From the NCBI GenBank assembly GCA_002479765.1, contig DLOZ01000030.1:6072-25538 (forward strand): a DNA stretch of 19,467 nt, written 5' to 3'. Made by a program: the position numbers and the translations under genes. Source of the stretch: Sphingomonadales bacterium UBA7471. GTDB lineage: Bacteria > Pseudomonadota > Alphaproteobacteria > Sphingomonadales > Sphingomonadaceae. The notes beneath the pieces are model-generated. The model was not told the DNA's origin. It was given only the letters and a program-made list of their open reading frames with translations, and did no database searches. This document shows, piece by piece, positions 1 through 7,570 of this stretch (positions are counted from its first letter, which is position 1; each line of letters begins with the position of its first letter).

Positions 1-152
1 TCCATGGTGGCGGCGCCATCATGAACTTCGCCGATTTTATACGACTTGCCGGTGTAAAAAAGGATGCGCTCGGTGGTCGTGGTTTTACCGGCGTCGATAT
101 GCGCCATGATCCCGATGTTGCGGTACATATTGAGTGGATGGCTGCGTGCCAT
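1..152 (-). CDS. fusA: Elongation factor G, N-terminal fragment (cut by window edge)
   Basis: EF-G is the cytoplasmic GTPase that drives ribosomal translocation. Only the first 50 codons are visible; the gene continues past the left edge. The start is the ATG at 152, preceded by CGGAGT as a ribosome binding site. The translation begins MARSHPLNMYRNIGIMAHID and then reads AGKTTTTERILFYTG. This contains the P-loop AHIDAGKT typical of translational GTPases, and the sequence then runs into the start of the switch I region. It is the third gene after rpsL and rpsG, the classical str operon order, with 45 bp separating it from rpsG. Identification is firm from the P-loop and gene order, although most of the protein is not visible. 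Confidence 0.96.
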   Translation of the reverse strand, partial: MARSHPLNMYRNIGIMAHIDAGKTTTTERILFYTGKSYKIGEVHDGAATM

Positions 153-197
153 ATGCTTTACTCCGAAGTGTGGGCCACCGAAGTAGCCCGAATGTGA

Positions 198-668
198 TTA
201 CCAGCGGTAGTGTGCGAATGCACGGTTGGCTTCCGCCATACGGTGCGTATCTTCACGCTTCTTGACAGCGTTGCCACGATTCGAGGCAGCATCCATCAAT
301 TCACCCGACAAACGGGCAGCCATGGTGGTTTCACTGCGGTTACGCGCAGCGCCGATCAACCAACGGATCGCAAGTGCCTGCGCGCGCTCTGGACGCACTT
401 CGCAAGGAACCTGATAGGTCGCACCACCAACACGGCGGCTGCGGACTTCGATGCCGGGCTTTACGTTATCCAGCGCTTCATGGAAGGTTTGGATAGGATC
501 TTTCTTGGCGCGGGCTTCAACGGTTTCCAACGCACCATAAACGATACGCTCTGCTGCTGACTTCTTACCATCAAGCATCAGGTTGTTCATGAACTTCGAA
601 AGCACGATATCACCGAACTTGGGATCGGGAAGAATGATGCGCTTTTCGGGACGACGACGACGTGACAT
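198..668 (-). CDS. rpsG: 30S ribosomal protein S7
   Basis: S7 is a primary 16S rRNA-binding protein that nucleates assembly of the 30S head and lines the E-site exit. The 156-residue product has the usual bacterial length and begins MSRRRRPEKRIILPDPKFGD. Family features include KFMNNLMLDGKKS (about residues 25-37), GGATYQVPCEVRP (about 80-92) and the C-terminal AHYRW. The start ATG at 668 follows an AAAGGAAA ribosome binding site. It lies 77 bp downstream of rpsL and 45 bp upstream of fusA on the same strand, so it is the middle gene of the str operon. In other bacteria S7 can autoregulate this operon by binding its mRNA; nothing in the rpsL-rpsG gap clearly shows such a site here. Confidence 0.98.
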   Translation of the reverse strand: MSRRRRPEKRIILPDPKFGDIVLSKFMNNLMLDGKKSAAERIVYGALETVEARAKKDPIQTFHEALDNVKPGIEVRSRRVGGATYQVPCEVRPERAQALAIRWLIGAARNRSETTMAARLSGELMDAASNRGNAVKKREDTHRMAEANRAFAHYRW

Positions 669-745
669 ATTTTATTTCCTTTATCTCATGGGACCAGTGG
701 CAGCGCAGTTGCGCGCCAATCGGCCAGCCAATGGTAACGTTCGAA

Positions 746-1117
746 TTACTTCGGACGCTTTGCACCATATTTGGAACGCGATTGCTTGCGGTCCTTGACG
801 CCCTGCGTATCGAGTACGCCGCGAAGCACGTGGTAACGCACACCGGGAAGGTCGCGTACGCGGCCGCCACGGATAAGCACAACGCTGTGCTCCTGAAGGT
901 TGTGGCCCTCACCTGGGATATAGGAAATAACTTCACGCTGGTTGGTCAGACGGATCTTCGCAACCTTACGCAAAGCCGAGTTCGGCTTTTTCGGGGTCGT
1001 TGTATAAACGCGTGTGCAAACGCCGCGCTTTTGTGGATTTTGGTCCATCGCAGGGACCTTGGACTTGGTCTTCTGCGGGGTCCGGCCCTTGCGGACCAGC
1101 TGGTTAATCGTTGGCAT
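746..1117 (-). CDS. rpsL: 30S ribosomal protein S12
   Basis: S12 sits at the decoding centre of the 30S subunit and affects accuracy and streptomycin binding. The 123-residue product begins MPTINQLVRKG and carries the conserved TTTPKKPNSALRKV (about 39-52) and RGGRVRDLPGVRYH (about 83-96) segments. The frame stays open further upstream, but the start at 1117 is preceded by AAGGTGAAG and matches the universal S12 N-terminus, so the longer reading is rejected. Lys43, a classic streptomycin-contact residue, is present. Residue 88 is Arg (codon at 854-856), whereas E. coli and many other bacteria have Lys; K88R is a known streptomycin-resistance substitution in other species. It is the first gene of the str operon. 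Confidence 0.98.
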   Translation of the reverse strand: MPTINQLVRKGRTPQKTKSKVPAMDQNPQKRGVCTRVYTTTPKKPNSALRKVAKIRLTNQREVISYIPGEGHNLQEHSVVLIRGGRVRDLPGVRYHVLRGVLDTQGVKDRKQSRSKYGAKRPK

Positions 1118-1146
1118 ATCTTCACCTTGTTTAAAGCGGTTACTTT

Positions 1147-1194
1147 GGGTGGGCAGCCGTATTTTGCGGTGGAGGCTCAGCCTTTGGCCCACCC
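1147..1194 (-). repeat. Inverted repeat in the rpsL leader
   Basis: In the 184-bp gap upstream of rpsL, GGGTGGGC at 1147-1154 is perfectly complementary to GCCCACCC at 1187-1194. The 32-nt loop itself holds a small palindrome AGGCTCAGCCT at 1173-1183. The mRNA reading into rpsL could therefore form a hairpin about 30 nt before the start codon. No U-run follows it, so it is not an intrinsic terminator. A role in str operon control is inference only. Confidence 0.35.
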
Positions 1195-1214
1195 GGCCGA
1201 TCACACAATGTGCT

Positions 1215-1243
1215 GCTATTCTGAGTTCTTCCCAAATGACCAA
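1215..1243 (-). promoter_or_regulatory. Weak candidate sigma-70-type promoter for the str operon
   Basis: On the minus strand TTGGTC (1238-1243) and AATAGC (1215-1220) are 17 bp apart, an acceptable -35/-10 spacing. The -10 match is poor. It is proposed mainly because a ribosomal operon should have its own promoter between rpsL and the methyltransferase gene, and this is the best pair I found in the gap. Confidence 0.22.
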
Positions 1244-1301
1244 AGAGAATCGGTCCTCTGGCCATGGGAAGGCGCGCCATTAGCGCCAGCAGGCGGTCGG
1301 G

Positions 1302-1823
1302 TCAAGTAGTGCCCACACGTTCGTCCAGCACGGCATTTTCAATCCGGATCCGCCACCACAATAACGCAGCGTTCAATATCGAAAACGTCAGCGCCATGGC
1401 AGGTGCGCCGAGCAACAGCGGCAGCAGTGCGATTTCCACGACCACCAATGCGTAATTTGGGTGCTTGATAAAGCGATATGGCCCGCGTTTCACCCGCGGG
1501 AAATGCGGCGCACTGATGATGCGGGTCGTCCACCACCGACCAATGCTTGCCAGCGTCCAAAAACGAAATGTCTGGCTGGCGACGAACGCGTTGAGCAATA
1601 ACAGGTTCGGCCCCGCTGTCGGTTCCGCAAACAGCGCAATCGACACAAGCCAGCCGCTGTGGAGCAATATGAACAACGGATAATGCTTCGCCCCATGCTC
1701 CCGTCCGCCTTCGGCCAGCAAACGCCTTGTGTTGGCGTTGGCATAGGCAAGCTCGGCAAGCCGCTGGATAATGACATAGGCAAAGACAATGAGCGCCCAG
1801 ATAGGCCAGTCAAACAGTGTCAT
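1302..1823 (-). CDS. ICMT-family (isoprenylcysteine carboxyl methyltransferase-like) membrane methyltransferase
   Basis: This 173-residue polytopic membrane protein has hydrophobic stretches at about 7-26, 48-66, 73-90 and 125-157. The C-terminal half carries the signature of the ICMT/phospholipid methyltransferase superfamily, GPYRFIKHPNY (114-124) followed by RIRIENAVL (158-166), which bind S-adenosylmethionine. The start ATG overlaps the stop of the upstream type III polyketide synthase by four bases (ATGA), so the two are translationally coupled. In Bacillus subtilis an ICMT-family enzyme (BpsB) O-methylates the alkylpyrone product of the type III synthase BpsA. By analogy this protein probably methylates the lipid polyketide made by its neighbour; protein prenylcysteine methylation is unlikely in a bacterium. 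Family assignment is firm; the substrate is inferred. Confidence 0.85.
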   Translation of the reverse strand: MTLFDWPIWALIVFAYVIIQRLAELAYANANTRRLLAEGGREHGAKHYPLFILLHSGWLVSIALFAEPTAGPNLLLLNAFVASQTFRFWTLASIGRWWTTRIISAPHFPRVKRGPYRFIKHPNYALVVVEIALLPLLLGAPAMALTFSILNAALLWWRIRIENAVLDERVGTT

Positions 1824-2851
1824 GGCGTAAGAACCCCCATCGCACCCACAAATCCCGGGCCAAGCGCCGTTAACAAGGTTGGCTTGGCAATCGGCCCTGC
1901 CGCCAACAACGCTTCCAACACAAATAGCACCGTTGGCGAACTCATATTGCCATGCGCCCGCAGCACCGAACGGGTCATTGCCAAATCATCACCCAGATAG
2001 TCCGCAAGCGCATCGACAACACGGCCGCCGCCCGGGTGACAGGCAGGCTCGGCCATCTCGGACTTCTCAAGACCCTGCCGCGCCAAAAATGCGTCGCAGA
2101 CAGGCGCAAAATGGCTCTTCACGAACACAGGAATGTCGCGCGCAAGTACCAAATCAAAGCCCGTGTCGCCGATTTCCCAGCCCATCATATCCAGCGTGTT
2201 GGACCACACATGGCTGGCAAAGGCGGAAACCGCAGGGCCGGGCCCTGCCCCAACCACTGCCGCCGCGCACCCATCGGCAAACAAAGCAAGCGCCACCATA
2301 TCTTTTTTGTCCATCCGCGCATGGTCATAGGCAAGGCTGCACAGCTCAAGGCTTACGAGCAGGACGGGCTTGTCCGGATTGGCGCGGAACAGGTCCGCAG
2401 CGACGCCAAGGCCAATAACCCCGCCCGCGCAGCCATAGCCGAACAAGGGCACGCATCGCGTATCGGACGCAAAGCCCATTTTCGCGATCATCCGGCTCGG
2501 CAGGCTTGGCGTCATGGTTCCTGTGGTTGACACAAACACAATCTGACCGATGTCGGCGGCATTGACACCTGCACGATCAAGTGCCTGTGCGGCAGCAGCC
2601 TCAAACAGAACTGCTGCAGCGTCGGCATATACCGCTGCGCGACCGGCCCACGAGCGCGGCGCAAAATAATATTCAGGCAGCATCGCAATATGCCGCCGGT
2701 CAATGCCGGTATTGCCCAGAATATCCGCCATACGCGCCGGTAACGCGTGACCTTTGGCCTGCGCCAATATCGACAAGACCTGCTCTTGCGTAATGCCATG
2801 CGGGGGCACAGCGGTTCCAAGCGAAAGCAAGCGGGGGGAATTAGGGGTCAT
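1820..2851 (-). CDS. Type III polyketide synthase (chalcone/stilbene synthase superfamily)
   Basis: Type III synthases extend an acyl-CoA starter with malonyl-CoA and cyclise the chain to pyrones or resorcinols without an acyl carrier protein. The 343-residue length fits the family. All three catalytic residues are visible: Cys141 in PLFGYGCAGG, His272 in ACHPGGGRVVDAL and Asn302 in AHGNMSSPTVLF. The C-terminal ALGPGFVGAMG loop is also typical. KAS III is less likely because it is shorter, with different motifs around the active site. The gene follows the phoX-like gene by 34 bp and overlaps the methyltransferase gene by four bases. The pair resembles the Bacillus bpsA-bpsB cassette for methylated alkylpyrones, so a membrane-lipid-like phenolic or pyrone is the likely product. 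The starter unit cannot be read from sequence. Confidence 0.92.
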   Translation of the reverse strand: MTPNSPRLLSLGTAVPPHGITQEQVLSILAQAKGHALPARMADILGNTGIDRRHIAMLPEYYFAPRSWAGRAAVYADAAAVLFEAAAAQALDRAGVNAADIGQIVFVSTTGTMTPSLPSRMIAKMGFASDTRCVPLFGYGCAGGVIGLGVAADLFRANPDKPVLLVSLELCSLAYDHARMDKKDMVALALFADGCAAAVVGAGPGPAVSAFASHVWSNTLDMMGWEIGDTGFDLVLARDIPVFVKSHFAPVCDAFLARQGLEKSEMAEPACHPGGGRVVDALADYLGDDLAMTRSVLRAHGNMSSPTVLFVLEALLAAGPIAKPTLLTALGPGFVGAMGVLTP

Positions 2852-2885
2852 TACGCAATCAGCTACGCCTGTTATCGGCTTTGCG

Positions 2886-4262
2886 CTAGGCAGACTTTAC
2901 CCTACCCCACGGCCCTTTGATCGCCAATGTCACTGTTGGTTTCATCATGTTGACGAACAATGTCGACCCATCGGGCGAAAAGCAGCCACCTGCAAATTCG
3001 GTCTGAACGCGGGATTTCGCAATCATATACGTCCGCCCGGTGCCATCAACCCCGCGCAAATGGTTGTCAGATATATCGGTATATTGATCTTCACAGACCA
3101 ACAAATGACCATTGGGCATGACCGCGATATTGTCGCCATAATTGTAAAATGCCGGATTGGTCGATTCCATATAAAGGTCGATCATTCCCGGCGCGTCGCT
3201 TTCACCTGAGAAGCCCTCCTTCTCAGCCGGCCGATATCGGAAAATTTGCCCGAATTTTGCAGCGCCGCCATTGGTGCAGGCAAAAAACAATTCGCCCTTG
3301 CCCCAGAATATGCCCTCGCCACGTGCGAACAAAGCGGCGCCTTTCGCTGCACCTTGTTTTCGCAGGTCATCGCCTGGGCTTTCAGGGTCGGACAATGGCA
3401 CCCATTTGACGCGATATTGCTTGCCCTTGCTGACCTGCGTTTCGGCCCAGTTTCGCGTATCAACAATGTCAGCGTCCACAAAGGCAAGCGCCTCTAAGCG
3501 GCCACCCTTGGCAAGCTGTCCTATTTCGTTGGGAATGAAACGATACAGCAGACCGTCGCCGCGATCTTCGGTCAAATAGGCGATACCCGTCCGCGGATCG
3601 ATACACGCGGCTTCGTGGTTAAATCGGCCCATTTCCTTCAAGGGCACGGGCGTCACGAGCCCCCGGTGCGTAGCAGGGACTTCAAATATATAGCCATGAT
3701 CCTTGCCCACGCCGTTGCCGGCCTTGGTCAAATTTTCCTCACATGTCAGCCAGCTGCCCCATGGTGTGACACCGCCAGAGCAGTTACGGATCGTACCCGA
3801 CAAGCTCAGCCATTCCGCTTCACGCTGCCCCGTTTTCATATCGTAGATCAATGTCGTAGTGCCACCAGGCAAAGGCATCATGTCAGCCCCTGCCATAAGG
3901 TCATATGCCATGAAGTCACGCGCCACTGGACTATGAAATGGTCCAACCGATTGGTCGCCAATACCCAGTTCATGGTTACGGACCAATGCAACTTTGCCTT
4001 GGCCAAGATCGAATGCGCCCATGCCATCTGCAGCGTTGGGCACCAAATATCCATCGTCCATGATATTACCAAGGCGAGATATAACACGGTAATCAAAACC
4101 CTGCGGCAAATCGATCAGGTTATTCGGGTCACGAACCAGTGGGCCGTAGCCGCTCACTTCGTTCATTCCCGCAACTGGCGCCTGTGCGATACACCGCGCG
4201 GCAAGACCGGCAAAAGCGATGCCAGTCAGGCCAAATCCGAAATGGCGGCGGGTGATGTGCAT
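2886..4262 (-). CDS. PhoX-family (DUF839) exported phosphatase
   Basis: PhoX enzymes are periplasmic Ca/Fe-dependent alkaline phosphatases exported by the Tat pathway. The 458-residue product begins MHITRRHFGFGLTGIAFAGL, a twin-arginine-type signal. Family motifs include VRNHELG (94-100), NCSGGVTPWGSWLTCEEN (160-177, the hallmark segment), GRFNHEAACIDPRTGIAYLTED (about 212-233) and a C-terminal GHLLVCEDQ. The ATG at 4262 is chosen because GGGAG lies six bases upstream; a GTG 12 codons earlier would bury the Tat motif and lacks a good ribosome binding site. It is divergent from gltX and followed closely by the polyketide synthase gene, probably in one transcript. No phosphate-regulon box was identified. 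The family is clear; phosphomonoesterase activity is inferred. Confidence 0.85.
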   Translation of the reverse strand: MHITRRHFGFGLTGIAFAGLAARCIAQAPVAGMNEVSGYGPLVRDPNNLIDLPQGFDYRVISRLGNIMDDGYLVPNAADGMGAFDLGQGKVALVRNHELGIGDQSVGPFHSPVARDFMAYDLMAGADMMPLPGGTTTLIYDMKTGQREAEWLSLSGTIRNCSGGVTPWGSWLTCEENLTKAGNGVGKDHGYIFEVPATHRGLVTPVPLKEMGRFNHEAACIDPRTGIAYLTEDRGDGLLYRFIPNEIGQLAKGGRLEALAFVDADIVDTRNWAETQVSKGKQYRVKWVPLSDPESPGDDLRKQGAAKGAALFARGEGIFWGKGELFFACTNGGAAKFGQIFRYRPAEKEGFSGESDAPGMIDLYMESTNPAFYNYGDNIAVMPNGHLLVCEDQYTDISDNHLRGVDGTGRTYMIAKSRVQTEFAGGCFSPDGSTLFVNMMKPTVTLAIKGPWGRVKSA

Positions 4263-4366
4263 GAAAAGCTCCCGTTTGTGATTATGGGCATTCTGCACCT
4301 GAAAGATGACAACGCCGTTGCAGCTTGATAGAGCGCCGCTAAATCAAACCAAAGGCATTTGTTTCC

Positions 4367-5863
4367 ATGAAAGTACGTACCCGGGTAGCACCTTCACCCA
4401 CTGGCGATCCGCACGTCGGCACCGCGTATATCGCGCTCATCAACTATTGCTTTGCCAAGAAGCATGGCGGGCAATTCCTGCTGCGGATTGAGGATACCGA
4501 TCAAGTGCGGTCAACGCCGCAATCGGAAAAAATGATTCTGGAATCGCTCCGCTGGCTTGGGCTTAGCTGGGATGAAGGTCCGGATGTTGGCGGACCGCAC
4601 GGGCCCTATCGCCAGTCGGAACGTAGCGCAATCTACACCGAGCATTGCGACCGCCTGTTGGCCGATGGCCATGCATTCAAATGCTATTGCACGCCTGAAA
4701 AGCTAAGCGCCTCGCGTGCGGCCCAAATGGCGGCGAAGTTGCCGCCCAAATATGACGGCGCATGCCTTTCATTGACGGCCGACGACTGCGCGAAGCTCGA
4801 CGCAGACGGTGTGCCGCATGTTGTCCGCATGAAAATTCCGACGACCGGCACATGCATCGTTCAGGACACGTTGCGCGGCGAGATCGAGTTTGAATATTCG
4901 GTGGTCGATATGCAGGTCCTGATGAAATCCGACGGATTGCCGACTTATCATCTGGCCAATGTCGTCGATGACCATCTGATGGGCATCACGCATGTCATGC
5001 GCGGCGAAGAGTGGATTTCGTCGGCGCCAAAGCATTTGTTGCTATATCAATATTTCGGCTGGGAACCGCCAGTGCTCACGCATTTGCCGTTGCTGCGCAA
5101 TGCCGACAAGTCAAAGCTGTCGAAACGGAAGAACCCGACGAGCATCTTATATTATCAGCGCGCAGGTTATTTGCCGCAGGCGATGCAGAACTTTCTAGGG
5201 CTGTTCATCAAATCGGCAAGCGAAGAAGACGAAAAAACCTCGCTCCAAACGCTTATCGACGAATTTGACGTGCACAACATATCGCTCGGTGGCCCCGTGT
5301 TCGACACGTCAAAGCTGGACTGGCTGAATGGCCGTTATCTGCGTGAAGAATTGAGCGTTTCGGAGTTTCTGGATGCGGTAAAAGCATGGGCATTGAATGA
5401 CAGCTATCTGACGCCCATCGCCGAAATGGCGCAGGCGCGGATTACCAAAATGTCGGATCTTGGTGGGCTCACCGCCATGTTCTTCATGAACCGCATTGAA
5501 GGCATGACGCTTGAACGGCTGCGCGATGGCGTGAAGCTGGAGCAAGATGCGCAACGCGCGGCCTATACGATTGCGTTGCAGCAGTTTGACGGAATGATCG
5601 AATGGCACCGGGACGGTGTTGAGGGAACATTGCGCCGCACCGCCGAAGTTCTGGATGCCAAGTTGAAGGATGTTATCCGGCCATTCTATCTGGCCATAAC
5701 CGGCAGCGCGCAGGGTGTGCCCTTGTTTGACGCCATTACCCATCTGGGCCGCGACATCATTCGTGAACGGCTGCGCCACGCCATGGAACTGCTTGGGCCA
5801 GCGACTTCGAAAGAGGTCAAGGCTTGGACCGATTTGCTGACGGCCCCGCCAAAGGCAGAATGA
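4367..5863 (+). CDS. gltX: Glutamyl-tRNA synthetase
   Basis: This cytoplasmic enzyme charges tRNA with glutamate. The 498-residue product has the class I signatures PSPTGDPHVGTAY (HIGH region, 9-21) and KLSKR (KMSKS, 250-254), plus LLRIEDTDQVRST (38-50). The DPHVGTAY form and the GPDVGGPHGPYRQSER stretch resemble the Pseudomonas-type enzyme more than the LHIGGART type I expect in many alphaproteobacteria. The zinc-knuckle spacing of E. coli GluRS is kept (C106, C108, C133), but the fourth ligand position is Ser135 rather than His. The start has AAAGG about 10 bases upstream, and a weak TTGCAG/TAAATC pair (4318-4345) could be its promoter. It heads the operon, and its stop overlaps ung by four bases. 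It could be a second GluRS or the only one; a single window cannot show which. Confidence 0.95.
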   Translation: MKVRTRVAPSPTGDPHVGTAYIALINYCFAKKHGGQFLLRIEDTDQVRSTPQSEKMILESLRWLGLSWDEGPDVGGPHGPYRQSERSAIYTEHCDRLLADGHAFKCYCTPEKLSASRAAQMAAKLPPKYDGACLSLTADDCAKLDADGVPHVVRMKIPTTGTCIVQDTLRGEIEFEYSVVDMQVLMKSDGLPTYHLANVVDDHLMGITHVMRGEEWISSAPKHLLLYQYFGWEPPVLTHLPLLRNADKSKLSKRKNPTSILYYQRAGYLPQAMQNFLGLFIKSASEEDEKTSLQTLIDEFDVHNISLGGPVFDTSKLDWLNGRYLREELSVSEFLDAVKAWALNDSYLTPIAEMAQARITKMSDLGGLTAMFFMNRIEGMTLERLRDGVKLEQDAQRAAYTIALQQFDGMIEWHRDGVEGTLRRTAEVLDAKLKDVIRPFYLAITGSAQGVPLFDAITHLGRDIIRERLRHAMELLGPATSKEVKAWTDLLTAPPKAE

Positions 5864-6546
5864 GCGGGCTTTCCTTACCAAATGGCTGGGAAGCACCCTT
5901 AAGCGCGGCACTGGCCAGCGAAGGCATGGCAGCACTTGCACGGTTTTTGGAGGCCGAGCAGGCGGCCGGCAAAACGATATATCCCGAACGCGCCGCTTGG
6001 TTTCGTGCGCTCGAACTGACCCCGCTCGATCAGGTGCGGGTCGTCATTTTGGGGCAAGATCCCTATCACGGCCCGGGCCAAGCCCATGGCTTGAGCTTCA
6101 GCGTCCCGCCCGGTGTCCGCCCGCCGCCAAGCCTTGTGAACATTTACAAAGAACTGGAAAGCGATCTCGGCATAGGCCGTCCACCCCATGGCTTTTTGGA
6201 GCATTGGGCGAAGCAAGGCGTGCTGTTGTTGAACAGCGTCCTGACGGTCGAAATGGCCAAGGCCGCTTCGCATAGCCGGAAAGGATGGGAACAGTTTACC
6301 GACGCGATTGTTGGGCGCGTGAATGATAAGCCAGATCCGGTGGTGTTCATACTGTGGGGTGCCTATGCCCATAAGAAAGCGGCCAATGTCGATGCCGGCC
6401 GCCATTTGGTGCTGAAGGCTGCGCATCCATCGCCACTGTCCGCCTATAACGGCTTTCTGGGCTGCAAACATTTCTCGCAATGCAATGGCTTTCTGACTAG
6501 CAAGGGTCAGCCCCCGATTGATTGGACCTTGCCCGATGCGGTTTAG
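5860..6546 (+). CDS. ung: Uracil-DNA glycosylase, family 1
   Basis: Ung excises uracil from DNA to begin base-excision repair. The 228-residue product has the catalytic water-activating loop GQDPYHGPGQAHGLSF (Asp67), the LLLNSVLTVE strand (122-131) and the HPSPLSAY minor-groove loop (His189), all diagnostic of family 1. Its length matches the family. The ATG at 5860 overlaps the gltX stop as ATGA, with AAAGG upstream inside gltX; an in-frame start 12 codons earlier has no support. Its stop falls inside the first codons of galT, an 11-bp overlap. Being translationally coupled between a tRNA synthetase and galactose genes is an unusual context for this repair gene, but the protein looks intact. 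Confidence 0.97.
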   Translation: MSGLSLPNGWEAPLSAALASEGMAALARFLEAEQAAGKTIYPERAAWFRALELTPLDQVRVVILGQDPYHGPGQAHGLSFSVPPGVRPPPSLVNIYKELESDLGIGRPPHGFLEHWAKQGVLLLNSVLTVEMAKAASHSRKGWEQFTDAIVGRVNDKPDPVVFILWGAYAHKKAANVDAGRHLVLKAAHPSPLSAYNGFLGCKHFSQCNGFLTSKGQPPIDWTLPDAV

Positions 6547-7570
6547 TGAACAGCCCCACCGCCGCTTCAATCCGCTGAAAAACGAATGGATTTTGGTGTC
6601 GCCGCACAGGGCAAACCGGCCATGGCAGGGGCAGCAGGACAGGCCAGACAATGACGTGCGGCCAATCCATGACGCGAACTGCTATTTGTGCCCGGGCAAT
6701 GAACGCGCTGGCGGGACACACAACCCCGATTACAAAAATGTCTTCATTTTTGACAATGACTTTGCCGCGCTGATGCCCGGAGACCGCGACGAAACCGACG
6801 AGGACAACCCGTTGTTTCGTGCGGCACCCGCAAATGGCACATGCCGGGTCATCTGTTTCTCGCCGGACCATGGCAAGACATTGCCCGAAATGCCCGTGGC
6901 CGAGATCGCGGCCGTCGTCGACAATTGGGCAGCGCAGGAAGCCGAGTTGTCGGCCAACCATGCCTATGTGCAGGTCTTTGAAAATAAGGGCGCAATGATG
7001 GGCTGTTCCAGCCCGCACCCGCACGGACAAATATGGGCGACGGATTATGTCCCCGCCGAACCCGCGCGTGAGGACGCAACGCAGGCCGAATATTTCGACA
7101 AACACCACAGCGCGATGCTGCTCACTTATGCCGCACAAGAGGCAGCGGACGGAGCGCGTACCGTCGCCATGAATGACCATTGGATCGCGGTGATACCTTA
7201 TTGGGCAAGCTGGCCGTTTGAGATCCTCCTGCTCCCGCTTTTTGCTGTCCAGCGGCTGAGTGCTTTGACGTCTGCACAACGCCATAACTTGGCCGACATC
7301 CTGAAGGCGGTCACGATCGCTTACGACAATCTGTTCCAGACAAGCTTCCCTTATTCAATGGGGTGGCATGGCGCGCCAAGCGCAACACCCGACGCCCCGC
7401 ACTGGCAACTGCACGCCCATTTTTATCCACCCCTGCTGCGTTCCGCGAGCGTGCGCAAGTTCATGGTGGGGTATGAAATGCTGGCCGAAGCACAGCGCGA
7501 TCTGACGCCCGAAGCGGCGGCCGCGCAGTTACGCGCGCAAAGCAAAATCCATTACCGGAGCAAAGCATGA
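6536..7570 (+). CDS. galT: Galactose-1-phosphate uridylyltransferase
   Basis: GalT swaps UMP between UDP-glucose and galactose-1-phosphate in the Leloir pathway. The 344-residue product contains the active-site motif GCSSPHPHGQIWA; His163 of HPH is the uridylylated nucleophile. The metal-site pattern NCYLCPGN (Cys49, Cys52) and DHGKTLPEM (His112) match the zinc-binding positions of the E. coli enzyme. C-terminal HWQLHAHFYPPLLR is also typical. The chosen ATG at 6536 lies inside the end of ung; a TTG six codons earlier in the same frame is less likely. The ribosome binding site is weak, consistent with coupling to ung. The stop overlaps galK as ATGA. No galE or galM is visible in the window. 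Confidence 0.96.
   Translation: MRFSEQPHRRFNPLKNEWILVSPHRANRPWQGQQDRPDNDVRPIHDANCYLCPGNERAGGTHNPDYKNVFIFDNDFAALMPGDRDETDEDNPLFRAAPANGTCRVICFSPDHGKTLPEMPVAEIAAVVDNWAAQEAELSANHAYVQVFENKGAMMGCSSPHPHGQIWATDYVPAEPAREDATQAEYFDKHHSAMLLTYAAQEAADGARTVAMNDHWIAVIPYWASWPFEILLLPLFAVQRLSALTSAQRHNLADILKAVTIAYDNLFQTSFPYSMGWHGAPSATPDAPHWQLHAHFYPPLLRSASVRKFMVGYEMLAEAQRDLTPEAAAAQLRAQSKIHYRSKA

Noticed and set aside
1118..1243. Upstream extension of rpsL in the same frame
   Set aside because: The S12 N-terminus MPTINQLVRKG and a good ribosome binding site fix the start at 1117.
3615..4328. 237-codon open frame on the plus strand opposite the phoX-like gene
   Set aside because: It is antisense to a clear PhoX coding region, with no domain or ribosome binding site supporting it.
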